Part shown: positions 1 to 9,424 of the stretch, piece after piece
Position numbering within the stretch: the first letter of the stretch is position 1
Layout: each line of letters begins with the position of its first letter
Assembly: GCA_001910725.1 (NCBI GenBank)
Contig: MJGA01000006.1
Span: 1-64,000, forward strand
DNA length: 64,000 bases
DNA from: Phanerodontia chrysosporium
Taxonomy: Eukaryota; Basidiomycota; Agaricomycetes; Polyporales; Phanerochaetaceae
Reading direction: 5' to 3'
Position numbers and translations under genes: made by a program
The notes under the pieces: generated by a model
What the model was told of the DNA's origin: nothing
Databases searched by the model: none
The model's input: only the letters and a program-made list of their open reading frames with translations

Positions 1-1414
1 GCTTGGTCGTGGGCTTCGCGGAAGCTTTCTGTGTGACGGGAGCCTCGGGCTTGGATGGCGGAGGCGTAGGCGTAGCCGAAGTCGGTGCCGTGGAACTCTC
101 CCCTCAAGCCTGAGGGGACCGTCGACGAGGGGACGGTGTACGGCTTCTGTCTCTGGAAAAATGACGTCACGCGAGACCTGAATGCTGCGCATACCTGGGA
201 TGTAGTAGCCCATCCCGCGCTGTTGTCCGAGATGCCGGTGAAGATAAACTTCTCCGACTTCGCGTCGAGCTTCCCGGCGCGACGCGCCGCGGTACTAAGA
301 CCCAGCAAGGAATGCCGAACTCTTGCGCGTCTTGTAAGTCCGGTTTCTTGTTCCAGAACTGCTCGTAGGGCGTGGTGCCGCGAAGTACACGGGTGGGCGT
401 GCGGTTCTTGAGGTAGACCGCGTAGGCGAAAGCATCCTGCCAAAGGAACTTCGGCAGGTCGCGCGCTAGTAGCATAGCGCGCTCGCGCGGTCAGCGAGTG
501 GGCGGTTGAGAGCCGCTCGCGCGCACGTTCTGGGGAGGGGAATACGGAGCGGTGGTCCGAAGAATGATGCCGCCCCGTCGGCGAGGTAAGACTTGAATTG
601 TCCTTCCGTAATTCTTTGGCGTTGTCCACATGGACGGTTTTGATGCGCTTGCCAGCTGTGTCTCGATAATTCTCGTACTGTTTGAAGCGATCGAGAGCAG
701 CGTCGCGTGTGCGGAGAAATAGATCATGACGTACCTGGAGCCCGCGTCTGTGAAGCTGAGAATATAGAGGTTGCCCGGAGGGAGGCAATGACGCAGGGCC
801 CAGATGTCGGAGAAAGACCAGATCTCCGATTTGATGGATCCGCGGTGTAGCGATCTCGGGGAATGGAGCGCGCGCGTGCTTCGCCTGGATGCAAGTCTCG
901 CAATCAAAATCAGGGTCCGACGTGTCATCGACCGTCATTCCATCAACAAGGTTCAGACGGTGCATTTCGCGCGCAACTGTCCCTTGTTAATGTGCCCCAA
1001 AGCGCAATGCCACTCGTACCAGGTACGAGAGGTGCGGACGCGATGCGTGAGAGGTGGGGAATTACCGGCGCGGCGTCCCTGAACAGCCATGTAGTATAGG
1101 TTGTTCCCAGCCTTGCGCCGGTAGCGATAACGCGCGAGCCATCCAGGATCTGGAGCTCGTCCCCCTTGCCTGCGAAAGTCAGGCCGTGACCGTCATACGC
1201 CCGAGGGACAGCAGGTTATATTCCATGCTGGGCGCGTGCAGCGCGTCCTTCAGAATTGCGGAAACGGGGCCGGCCGCCGTAACGAATGTTACGCGCACAT
1301 TGCGACCCCCAGCGCTGCACAAGCGCCAGCACCTGATGGTGCTTCCTGGAGTCTCGGTGTAGAGATAAATGCATCACGGTCACGCACGATGTGAGATTCG
1401 CAGGCGGTACTTCC
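1..1414 (-). mobile_element. Ty1/Copia retrotransposon relic
   Basis: Read on the minus strand, this stretch gives scattered pieces of a Copia polyprotein in changing frames. From high to low coordinates they are a protease-like SHIVRDRDAF segment, a gag-pre-integrase segment (LHAPSMEYNLLSLGR), the integrase zinc finger (WHCALGHIN near 1000, then CETCIQAKHAR near 900), the integrase core (FTDAGSRYVMIYF near 740) and a post-core segment (FLWQDAFAYAVYLKNRTPTR near 430). Stops and frameshifts interrupt it throughout. RT and RNase H would lie left of the window. The upstream end is cut exactly where the Gypsy-1 LTR begins, and I could not find its continuation beyond 17225. It is a dead fragment. 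Confidence 0.85.
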
Positions 1415-1883
1415 TGTCACGGATGTGACGGCGCAGCCCTATTTTTCGCCGATTTTTGGCTATTTTCCTCGATTAATCCAACGGGCGAGCAGCCCTCGCG
1501 CCGTCTGGAGTCCTAGCCGCCCACGCTCAGCGCCTGGCCGCTCAGCGCCAGCGCCCTGATGGCGCATCACCCCTAGACGCCAGCGCATCCCGCTGCGCGC
1601 TCAGACACTGCCCGGATCACCGGTCTGCCTTGCAACCGGTTTCCCGGATCGCCGAGGAGGCACTGTCATCCCTGATGACTCCCTCGCCGAGACACGCCGA
1701 GCTGATCAGCCTGATGACACAGCCTCGGCCCGACGCAGCCTCGAGACACTGCCAGCTGACACAGCCTCGTGGCATAGCCCCAGCACAGCCTCGCCGCGCA
1801 GCCCGCGTCGCAGCCTCGCCGGCTATGCTGAGCGCTGCCCATCAGCTTATGTAATCATATAGCCTGCCCTAAAGGACCTGTAG

Positions 1884-1927
1884 TATATAAGGGTAGCTCC
1901 CCTCGCTCCTGTCCGTCATCTCGACCT
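1884..1927 (+). promoter_or_regulatory. LTR promoter and putative self-primer of Gypsy-1
   Basis: TATATAA lies at 1884-1890. About 34 nt downstream, at 1918-1927, is ATCTCGACCT, which is the exact reverse complement of AGGTCGAGAT at 2112-2121, two bases after the LTR. A transcript starting near 1918 could fold its 5' end onto the primer-binding site, as in Schizosaccharomyces Tf1 and related self-priming elements. The start site is inferred from TATA spacing only. Confidence 0.6.
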
Positions 1928-1945
1928 CTTGGTCAATACGGACAG

Positions 1946-2005
1946 GTAAGCCCGATGTTTGTATTGTAGTTACAGTACTAATATAACCTTGGTCAATACG
2001 GACAG
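1946..2005 (+). other. Intron-like unit inside the LTR
   Basis: This 60-nt stretch has a GTAAGC donor (1946), a perfect TACTAAT branch motif (1976-1982) and a CAG end (2003-2005). The 18 nt before the donor (1928-1945, CTTGGTCAATACGGACAG) are repeated exactly as its last 18 nt (1988-2005). It is also present in the 3' LTR (about 17062-17121). It could be a real spliceosomal intron of the leader; an alternative acceptor would be CTTTGCAG at about 2265, just before pre-gag. Confidence 0.45.
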
Positions 2006-2111
2006 CTGTACAAGTTTGTTCGTCGCCGCGTGACACGCTCCGCTGCGCCTCGTCGTCGACCTCCCCATTCGCCCTCCCTCGTGTAGCGTTGAGCCTCTGC
2101 TCCGCGACATT

Positions 2112-2121
2112 AGGTCGAGAT
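2112..2121 (+). other. Primer-binding site of Gypsy-1
   Basis: AGGTCGAGAT lies 2 nt past the 5' LTR and is complementary to the predicted start of the element's own RNA. I recognise no match to a tRNA 3' end. Gypsy-2 has the same arrangement. Confidence 0.55.
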
Positions 2122-2265
2122 CTTTTGGGTGCCCTAGGCATTTTTCCCCTACCGCTCCCCCACAAATACCGTTTAAAAAAAGTTTATCCCCTCCGTTTAA
2201 AGCGAGTACGTCGTAGTCGAGCAGCCTGCTCACTCCGTGCACGTTGCTAAGGCCCTTGCTTTGCA

Positions 2266-2955
2266 GTGCCGAAAGACGTCCAACTCAAGGACCACATTCC
2301 CCAGCGCATCTTCGACCGCCTTCAACGTCGCCGCGAGGCCGGTAACCCCGTCAAGTGGACGGACCGCAAAGTCAAGGCGGTCATCAAGCACGTCTCCACG
2401 CTCCCCCAGCCTCCACCCTCCGTCCCCTCCATCAACTGGACTGCCGTTCGCGAGGCTCGTGAAGCCGAACAGCGCGTAGGCAACCGCATCCGCGAGCAGC
2501 GCCAACGCGAGGCGCAAGAAGCCCAGGCCGCCGTAGCCGCCTCCTCCTCCAAGCTCAGTTTGGCAGAGCGCCTCAGCGCCGCCCCGACGTACGAGCCCAT
2601 CGCCCGCAAGCCCATCGGTATCGACATCCCGAAGTATTCCCCCACCGATCTCGTCGGCATCTTCACGCCTAAGCTCGACGCCACCATCAAGCGTCTCAAG
2701 GCCGTCGAGGAAGTCGACCTCTTCCACCTCGTGAACAGCGACCACGCACACGGCGTCTGTCAGCTGATCGAGCGCCTCCAGCAGATCCGCGCTGAGCTCA
2801 GCCGCCTCGCCCCCACCACCACGTTTAAGGAGTGGCATCAATACGAGCTTGGACTAGCTCAGATTGGTGACATTTCGTTCAGCGGTTTAAGGCGCAACTT
2901 CCGCCGCATCGTGGGAGACTTGGACATCGTGTACCGGGCCGGATATTTTGAGTAG
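2266..2955 (+). CDS. Pre-gag ORF of Gypsy-1 (no ATG)
   Basis: This open frame of about 229 codons lies upstream of gag and contains no methionine codon. The boundary at 2266 is a GTG that follows a good 3' splice signal (CTTTGCAG). The product has a charged, coiled-coil-like middle (about residues 60-85, rich in R, E, Q and A) and a helical C-terminal part. That part aligns with the Gypsy-2 pre-gag: in both, ER..IR..L is followed by a Thr-rich loop, an EW motif and a G-x-x-SF-x-x-L segment. It ends at TAG (2953-2955) but the same frame then stays open to gag. I recognise no known domain. Initiation could be by splicing to an upstream exon or at a non-AUG codon. Confidence 0.6.
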   Translation: MPKDVQLKDHIPQRIFDRLQRRREAGNPVKWTDRKVKAVIKHVSTLPQPPPSVPSINWTAVREAREAEQRVGNRIREQRQREAQEAQAAVAASSSKLSLAERLSAAPTYEPIARKPIGIDIPKYSPTDLVGIFTPKLDATIKRLKAVEEVDLFHLVNSDHAHGVCQLIERLQQIRAELSRLAPTTTFKEWHQYELGLAQIGDISFSGLRRNFRRIVGDLDIVYRAGYFE

Positions 2956-3384
2956 TTTATAAATATATCTCGTATCGCACTGGATTTCGACTGTTCAAAT
3001 TGTCCGCACTTCTTCGGGCGAACCACAGAGAACGGCGTCACTCTTCCCGCCGATCTCCACGTCGAAGAGAACAACGGGTCTCGAGAAGCCAGGGAGTGCA
3101 GTCAGCAGCCCTGCCCTTATCGAGAGACTGCCCCTCCGCTACTCCCGGTTCCGCCTAGCGACCGAGAAACACAGTTCGAACGCCCTCATTTCGCGCAACG
3201 GTTAGAATTCGCCCGCGCCTCTGCCACTACTCCGAATACTCCCGACCACAGTCCCCCGGACAGCAGCCACCACTCGTCTCCCGAGACATCGCTCGGCTCC
3301 GTCCTCTCTGATCACGAACCAGTCCCTTCGCCCTTCAATCTCTCCCGCGCTCATTCAGGAGCCAACACTCTCCGTCCCCCTAAC
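2956..3384 (+). other. Open linker between pre-gag and gag, in frame with both
   Basis: After the amber codon at 2953-2955 the frame stays open for 143 codons up to the gag ATG at 3385. The encoded linker is rich in Pro, Ser, His and Glu. Pre-gag, linker and gag therefore form one reading frame with a single UAG. Readthrough, or splicing around the stop, would give a pre-gag/gag fusion. Confidence 0.6.
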
Positions 3385-4635
3385 ATGTCGAGCACTCCCG
3401 GTGGAGCGCCGCCCGGTCCGGCGCCTCCCGACCCCGTTTCTGCTGCACTCCTGCAAATGGCCCAGGCGATGACGCAGCTCACCAACACGGTCAACACTCT
3501 GGCCCAGGCCATCGGTAACACTCACACAACGGTCAACGCAACGGTCAACGCAAATAAGGAGCTGCCCTTCGTCGAGAAGCCCGTCCCGTTCAAAGGGAAA
3601 GGTTCAGACACGGCCCGTCTCTTCCGTGCTGCCTACCGCATCTACGCCGACGGGCAGCCGGAGAAGTTCGGCAAGCGCGACGTCAACGGCAATCTCCAGC
3701 GGGACCCCGACTCCGGTAAGATCTTGGTAGATGGTCAGAAGTGGATCGTCGGCGCTCTCTCTTTCATGCAGGATGAGGCGGCCGAATGGGCACGACAGTA
3801 CATCGAACAGGCGGCAGACGGTGTCCAGATATTCGACGGCTCTCGCGCTACGTTTTGGGAAGCGTTCAAGAACCGGTTCGAGCCTGTCGACGAGAAGGCC
3901 GAGGCCCTCAGCAAGCTGCAGGCGTGCACACAAGGCAATCGTCGGTTCGCGGAGTTCTTTGCGGAGTTCCAAGCCCTCGCAGGTCGCACGAAGCTCACCC
4001 CGGAAGACCTGGCGGCCCGGCTACGGACGAAGTTCAACAAGGACTACCTCGAACGGATCTCGTACATGGTCAACCCCAGCACCGGCAAAGGCCCCGAGAC
4101 GTACGACGAGCTCAAGAACGCTGGTTTCGCCGTCGATCGGTCAAAGGACAAGCTCTCGCAGGATCTCTTGGCGCAGCAAGGCAAGACATCCTCGACTCCG
4201 GCTAGCTCGTCGACGCGCGCCTTCCGCGACCCGAATGCGATGGACATCGACGCCGCCAACATCGACGAGCTGTTTAAGGGTCTCACCGGCACGGATCTCA
4301 AGCACCAGTTCGACGCCGTCATGAAGGATCGCTGCAAGGTCTGCGGCTCGAAGTCCCACAAGTCCACGGACCCCGTTCACCGCGATTCGGTCTGCAACCA
4401 CTGCGGCAAGAAGGGTCACTGGTCCCGCGTCTGTCGCGCTCGCCTCGAGGGCAAGCCAAGAACCGCCCCCGCTACCGCCGCCGTCCGCGCTTCGTCTTCG
4501 GATACCTCGTCTCCGGACTCCTCGTCTCCGGCCTCCTCGTCTTCGGGCAGCTCGTCTGACGACCAAGCTGCCGCGCTCGCCGCCCTCCGTGATCAGCTGG
4601 CTCTGATACAGAAGCAGCTCGGGGGTTTTGCTTAA
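3385..4635 (+). CDS. gag: Gag of Gypsy-1
   Basis: The 416-aa capsid/nucleocapsid protein starts at an ATG after a Pro-rich leader. A retrotransposon-gag domain occupies roughly residues 55-240 (WIVGALSFMQDEAAEWARQY and NRRFAEFFAEFQALAG are typical). A CCHC zinc knuckle, CNHCGKKGHWSRVC, lies near residues 338-351, with a second partial CxxC (CKVCGSKSH) just before it. The C-terminus is Ser/Asp-rich. The protein should assemble the particle and bind element RNA. Its last codons contain GGGTTTT (4623-4629) in slippery register, directly before the stop. Confidence 0.93.
   Translation: MSSTPGGAPPGPAPPDPVSAALLQMAQAMTQLTNTVNTLAQAIGNTHTTVNATVNANKELPFVEKPVPFKGKGSDTARLFRAAYRIYADGQPEKFGKRDVNGNLQRDPDSGKILVDGQKWIVGALSFMQDEAAEWARQYIEQAADGVQIFDGSRATFWEAFKNRFEPVDEKAEALSKLQACTQGNRRFAEFFAEFQALAGRTKLTPEDLAARLRTKFNKDYLERISYMVNPSTGKGPETYDELKNAGFAVDRSKDKLSQDLLAQQGKTSSTPASSSTRAFRDPNAMDIDAANIDELFKGLTGTDLKHQFDAVMKDRCKVCGSKSHKSTDPVHRDSVCNHCGKKGHWSRVCRARLEGKPRTAPATAAVRASSSDTSSPDSSSPASSSSGSSSDDQAAALAALRDQLALIQKQLGGFA
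4623..4629 (+). promoter_or_regulatory. Candidate -1 ribosomal frameshift site, gag to pol
   Basis: G GGT TTT fits the X XXY YYZ heptamer in the gag frame and lies one codon before the gag stop (4633-4635). The -1 frame is pol, which I read open from here to the first pol ATG at 4830. The linker then runs into protease. No downstream pseudoknot was modelled. Confidence 0.6.
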
Positions 4636-4829
4636 GGGGCCGGAGTGACGCCGCATCGTCGGTCCCCGTTTCGTCAAGCCCAGATTCAACTCCGGCGCCT
4701 TCCGTAGAACCACAGGACACTTCCGATACCATCCGCTCGTGTACAATATCAGTATTAGACCCCTTTTCGAATCACTATCGTGTACCAATAAAGCTCACCG
4801 GGATCAATAAAACTATTCGCACGCCTGCA

Positions 4830-7800
4830 ATGATTGACTCCGGTGCGACTTCGTTATTCATCCACGAGGATTTCTGTAAGCAACACAAGATTCTCACGGT
4901 ACCGCTCAAAAGGGAGATTACACTGTACAACATCGACGGAACTAGGAATGAAGCAGGGTCTATCACGCATCGTGCCAGACTCCAGCTGACTGTCGGTTCA
5001 TACACGTTTAAGGAAGAGTTTCTGGTCACGAACATTGGTCCCGAGAACGTCATCCTCGGACTGCCGTGGCTCAAGAAATGGAATCCGAACATCGACTGGG
5101 AAACGGGAGATGTCCAGTTTCAGCTCCGCGGCGGAGCTGAGGACACCCCGGTTTTCGGTATCCATCAGATTGACGCCAATCGTTCCGAACGCCGAGAATG
5201 GCTTCGAGCAGGCATTGTTGAGGACGCCAAGGACGAAGTCTGGATCCTCGCCGGTTACACTTACTCGCAAGCGATCGCTGTCGAAGCCAATCGCGAGAAG
5301 TACGCCAAGACGTTTGAAGAGCTGGTTCCCAAGGAGTACCACCGACACAAGAAAGTGTTCTCCGAAGAAGAATCGCACCGCCTTCCGAAGCATCAGCCCT
5401 GGGACCACGCGATAGATCTCGTTCCGGACGCCCCGGCCTCGATCAAATCGAAGGTTTATCCCATGTCTCCGATCGAGAATGAAGAACTACGGCGGTTCAT
5501 CGACGACGCACTTGCCAAGGGGTATATCGTCCCCAGCAAGTCTCCGATTGCTTCCCCTGTCTTCTTCATCAAGAAAAAGGACGGCAAGCTCCGGTTCATT
5601 CAGGATTACCGCAAGCTCAACGACATCACTGTGAAGAATCGGTACCCCCTCCCGCTCGCCTCCGACATCATCGGGAAACTCCAGGGCGCTAAGATCTTCA
5701 CCAAGTTCGATGTCCGTTGGGGCTACAACAACGTCCGGATTAAGGAAGGTGACGAGTGGAAAGCCGCCTTCGTCACTAACCGCGGCCTCTTCGAGCCCAG
5801 AGTCATGTACTTCGGCCTGTGCAACAGCCCTGCCACGTTCCAGGCCCTCATGAACCACATCTTCGCCGACCTCATCGCTGAGAGCAAGGTCGCAGTTTAC
5901 CTCGACGACATTCTCATCTGGTCGAACGATCTCGCTTCGCATCGGAAGATTGTTCACGAAGTCCTGGCACGCCTCGCCAAATACGATCTGTACCTTCGGC
6001 CCGAGAAGTGCGAGTTCGAGCGCTCAGAGATCGAGTATCTTGGGCTCCTCATCAGCGAAGGACAAGTCGGCATGGACCCTGGCAAGGTTAAGGCAGTAGC
6101 CGAGTGGCCGACCCCGAAGAACCTCAAAGAAGTACGAGGCTTTGTCGGGTTCGCCAACTTCTACCGCCGCTTCATCAAGGACTTCTCAAAGATCTGCCGC
6201 CCGCTGCACGATCTGACGAAGAAGGATACTCCGTTTAATTGGGGTCCCGCACAGGCGGAAGCCTTCGAGACGCTCAAGCGCGCTTTCACGACTCAGCCCG
6301 TGCTCGCCATGTGGAGCATTGATCGGCCAACTCGCGTCGAGACCGATGCTTCTGGCTACGCCACCGGAGGAGTCATAGCCCAACGCAACCCTGAAGATGG
6401 TCTCTGGCATCCAATCGCGTATCGCTCGCAGACTATGAGCCCCGCCGAGCGGAACTACGAGATCTGGGACCGTGAGATGCTTGCAATCATCGAAGCTCTC
6501 AAGGACTGGCGCCAGTTCCTCGAAGGTCTCCCGGAGCCTTTTGAGATCTGGACCGATCATCAGAATCTCCAGTATTGGAAGACTGCGCAGAATCTCACGC
6601 GGCGACAAGCCCGGTGGGCCTCCTACCTCGCCGAGTACGATTTCCGCATCATTCACCGCCCCGGCAAGACCCATCTCCTCGCCGACCCGCTCTCCCGGCC
6701 CTCCTCGCTGCACGTCTCGGACGAAGAAGACAACCGCTCACAAGTGGTGCTGAAGCCTGAGCTGTTTAAGATAGCCGCCACGGCAGCCTTCGCAAACCCC
6801 TCCCCCCTCGAGAAGCGCATTCGCGACTGCTTTGAAAAGGAAAAGGAAGTCGCAGACGCCCTGCAGACCCTCCGGACCAAGGGGCCCCGCAAGCTGCGCA
6901 ACGGCGTTCTCGAATGGGAAGAGGACAACGGCCTCCTGTACTACCATGGGAAAGTTTATGTCCCGAACAGTGCCGCGCTGCGCAACGACGTCATCAAGTC
7001 TTGCCACGACGCGCCGACCGCCGGACACCCTGGGAAACACACCACCCTCGAACTGGTCTCTCGGTACTATTGGTGGCCGCGCATCTCCACCGACGTTAGC
7101 CGCTATGTGCTCGGCTGTGACCAATGCCAACGGTACAAGTCCGCCCCGCATCCGAAGGCCACCCTACAGCCCCACGATGTCCCTTCAGGGCCCTGGGAAC
7201 ACGTCGGCGTAGATCTCATCACGCAGCTCCCACGCGACGCCAAGACCAAGAAGGACTCGATCGCGGTCTACGTGGACCACTATTCGGATCAGTGCCACCT
7301 TGTACCGGTCGACTCGACGATCACCGCTGCCGGCATGGGCGACGTCCACTACACGGACATCTTCCGCCTTCACGGCCTCCCACGCAAGATCTTCTCTGAT
7401 CGTGGGCCCCAGTTTGCAGCCCAGTACATGCGAGCGCTGTACAAGCACCTCGGCATCGCTACCGGCCTCACCACGGCGTATCACCCCGAAGGCAATGGCA
7501 AGGTCGAGCGCAAGAACCAGGAAGTCGAGAAATTCCTGCGTCTCTTCGTCTCCCAGCGCCAAGATGACTGGGTCGATTGGCTTCCGATGGCCGAGTTCAC
7601 TCTGAACTCACACGTGTCCAGTGCTACCGAGCGCACGCCCTTCGAGATTGTTTACGGCTACACACCGGACTTCACGATCCCGGCCGGCAAACACACCAAC
7701 ATTCCCGCCCTCGACGAGCGTCTAGACCGCATGGCTCACGTCCGCAAAGAGGCCGAAGCTGCCCTGCGCCTAACCAAAGCCCGCATGAAAGAAGAATACG

Positions 7801-8387
7801 AGGCCGCGAAGAAACGCGCCCACTCCTTCAAGGTCGGCGATCAGGTTTGGCTCAGCACGAAGGACCTCAGCATCGATCAGCCTTCGCCCAAGCTCGGCCC
7901 CCGCCAGCTGGGTCCGTTTAAGGTTCTAGAGAAGATCGGCGATCTGGACTATCGGCTCGAGCTCCCGAGCTGGCTGAAAATCCACCCGGTTTTCCATGTC
8001 AACCGCCTCAGCCCGTGGCACGATCAGGGCGTCGAGAAGCCTCTGCCTCCCAAACCTGTCAAGGTTGCCGGCGAAGAAGAATACGTCGTCGAGAAGGTCC
8101 TCGACAGCCGTATATATCGCCGCCAACTGCAGTACAAAGTCCGCTGGAAAGGCTACGGTCAAGCCGGCGACACGTGGGAAAAGGCAGACAACCTCAAGCA
8201 CGCCAAAGCCCTGGTCAACAAGTTCCATCGCGAAAATCCGGAAGCGCCCCGCAAGCTCGCTGCCACCGCCTTCGAAGCCCTTGCCGCCTCTTTTCGCCCG
8301 TTCGTCACCGAAGTCGACGTCTCTCTCCTTCCTGCCTCCGATCGCGCTAAGGCCGATCTCGATTGGGAAGAGGGGCGCCACATCTGA
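4830..8387 (+). CDS. pol: Pol of Gypsy-1 (protease-RT-RNase H-integrase-chromodomain)
   Basis: The polyprotein has 1185 aa counted from the first ATG; its frame is open back to the gag end, so the product is probably a gag-pol fusion. Aspartic protease is marked by DSGATSLF at residues 3-10. RT spans about 205-430 with the catalytic YLDD at about 357-360. RNase H follows (ETDASGYATGG near 503, DHQNLQYW near 575). Integrase has an HHCC finger (GHPGKHT to GCDQCQR, about 732-770), the core DLI, SDRGPQF and a downstream E, and a chromodomain near 1083-1130 (EYVVEKVLDSR, VRWKGYG, TWEKADNL). Chromodomains on fungal chromoviruses direct integration to marked chromatin. All catalytic motifs are present, so this copy may be active. 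Confidence 0.95.
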   Translation: MIDSGATSLFIHEDFCKQHKILTVPLKREITLYNIDGTRNEAGSITHRARLQLTVGSYTFKEEFLVTNIGPENVILGLPWLKKWNPNIDWETGDVQFQLRGGAEDTPVFGIHQIDANRSERREWLRAGIVEDAKDEVWILAGYTYSQAIAVEANREKYAKTFEELVPKEYHRHKKVFSEEESHRLPKHQPWDHAIDLVPDAPASIKSKVYPMSPIENEELRRFIDDALAKGYIVPSKSPIASPVFFIKKKDGKLRFIQDYRKLNDITVKNRYPLPLASDIIGKLQGAKIFTKFDVRWGYNNVRIKEGDEWKAAFVTNRGLFEPRVMYFGLCNSPATFQALMNHIFADLIAESKVAVYLDDILIWSNDLASHRKIVHEVLARLAKYDLYLRPEKCEFERSEIEYLGLLISEGQVGMDPGKVKAVAEWPTPKNLKEVRGFVGFANFYRRFIKDFSKICRPLHDLTKKDTPFNWGPAQAEAFETLKRAFTTQPVLAMWSIDRPTRVETDASGYATGGVIAQRNPEDGLWHPIAYRSQTMSPAERNYEIWDREMLAIIEALKDWRQFLEGLPEPFEIWTDHQNLQYWKTAQNLTRRQARWASYLAEYDFRIIHRPGKTHLLADPLSRPSSLHVSDEEDNRSQVVLKPELFKIAATAAFANPSPLEKRIRDCFEKEKEVADALQTLRTKGPRKLRNGVLEWEEDNGLLYYHGKVYVPNSAALRNDVIKSCHDAPTAGHPGKHTTLELVSRYYWWPRISTDVSRYVLGCDQCQRYKSAPHPKATLQPHDVPSGPWEHVGVDLITQLPRDAKTKKDSIAVYVDHYSDQCHLVPVDSTITAAGMGDVHYTDIFRLHGLPRKIFSDRGPQFAAQYMRALYKHLGIATGLTTAYHPEGNGKVERKNQEVEKFLRLFVSQRQDDWVDWLPMAEFTLNSHVSSATERTPFEIVYGYTPDFTIPAGKHTNIPALDERLDRMAHVRKEAEAALRLTKARMKEEYEAAKKRAHSFKVGDQVWLSTKDLSIDQPSPKLGPRQLGPFKVLEKIGDLDYRLELPSWLKIHPVFHVNRLSPWHDQGVEKPLPPKPVKVAGEEEYVVEKVLDSRIYRRQLQYKVRWKGYGQAGDTWEKADNLKHAKALVNKFHRENPEAPRKLAATAFEALAASFRPFVTEVDVSLLPASDRAKADLDWEEGRHI

Positions 8388-8425
8388 CGACCTCGCGAGG
8401 ACGCTCGGTTTTAGGAGGGGGGTAA

Positions 8426-8789
8426 TGTCACGGATGTGACGGCGCAGCCCTATTTTTCGCCGATTTTTGGCTATTTTCCTCGATTAATCCAACGGGCGAG
8501 CAGCCCTCGCGCCGTCTGGAGTCCTAGCCGCCCACGCTCAGCGCCTGGCCGCTCAGCGCCAGCGCCCTGATGGCGCATCACCCCTAGACGCCAGCGCATC
8601 CCGCTGCGCGCTCAGACACTGCCCGGATCACCGGTCTGCCTTGCAACCGGTTTCCCGGATCGCCGAGGAGGCACTGTCATCCCTGATGACTCCCCTCGCC
8701 GAGACACGCCGAGCTGATCAGCCTGATGACACAGCCTCGGCCCGACGCAGCCTCGAGACACTGCCAGCTGACACAGCCTCGTGGCATAG
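8426..8789 (+). repeat. 3' LTR of Gypsy-1, left part
   Basis: TGTCAC starts directly after the purine tract AGGAGGGGGG and TAA. The LTR is interrupted at CATAG (8785-8789), the target duplication of Gypsy-2. Confidence 0.95.
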
Positions 8790-9389
8790 TATCACAAAAA
8801 TGCGCTGCCCTAGCGCCTATACACCAAACCAACCAGCAATACTCACTGGCAAAGGTTTACTTGGACTACAAAGGGTGTAGCCAGGCTTGAAGACGAGGTA
8901 TAGAGGCTAGAGAGGTGAGATGCGATGAGATTGAAGCTGGGGAGGCACCCCCAGCCCTCAGGGTTTATATACATGTGCACCAGGTCCCCAGGGACCGGTG
9001 TTCAGGGTCCTAGCTATCTAATACCTACTACGCTATTGGCTAGTGCCCTACAGGCATTCCTACATTCTCCTACACGTTCCTAAATGTTCCTACGATGTCC
9101 CAGAAACCTCCAGAACGTTCCAGCACTGTCCGGACCTGTCCAGAGACCTCCAGGGCTTTCTAGTCCATTCCGGAGTGTCTCGGCGCTTCCAGACCCTTGC
9201 CTGCTTCTAGACCTTCGACCATGTGACCCTGGGATACCGCACGTGTGCGCATCACGTGACCGCCGTATCACGTGACCAGCCCCGAGCCTAGGGCTGTCAC
9301 TCCAGCGCTTCTGCATGTCACAGTTCGGAGTAATCGCTTCTGTCACCTGCTGCCCCTAACCCTAAGGGTTAAGACGAAAAACTGTGACA
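8790..9389 (-). repeat. 3' LTR of Gypsy-2
   Basis: In element sense it begins TGTCACAG and ends GTGATA, so the end is TA and not the usual CA. A TATA box (complement of 8963-8971) precedes the predicted transcript start at about 8938. A TTAGGGTTAGGGG stretch lies near the LTR start. Confidence 0.95.
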
Positions 9390-9424
9390 TTACCCCCAAT
9401 TCTAGCTGAACCTCCTGGTGAAGC

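Larger units (their letters stand above)
1415..2109 (+). repeat. 5' LTR of Gypsy-1
   Basis: This 695-bp LTR begins TGTCAC and ends CGACA. It is repeated as the split 3' LTR. It holds a TATA box (1884-1890), the predicted transcript start (about 1918), and an intron-like unit flanked by an 18-bp direct repeat (1928-2005). Confidence 0.95.

Noticed and set aside
9080..9346. 88-codon minus-strand ORF, repeated at 16579-16845
   Set aside because: Both copies lie within the Gypsy-2 LTR and duplicate only because the LTR does; there is no sign of coding constraint.
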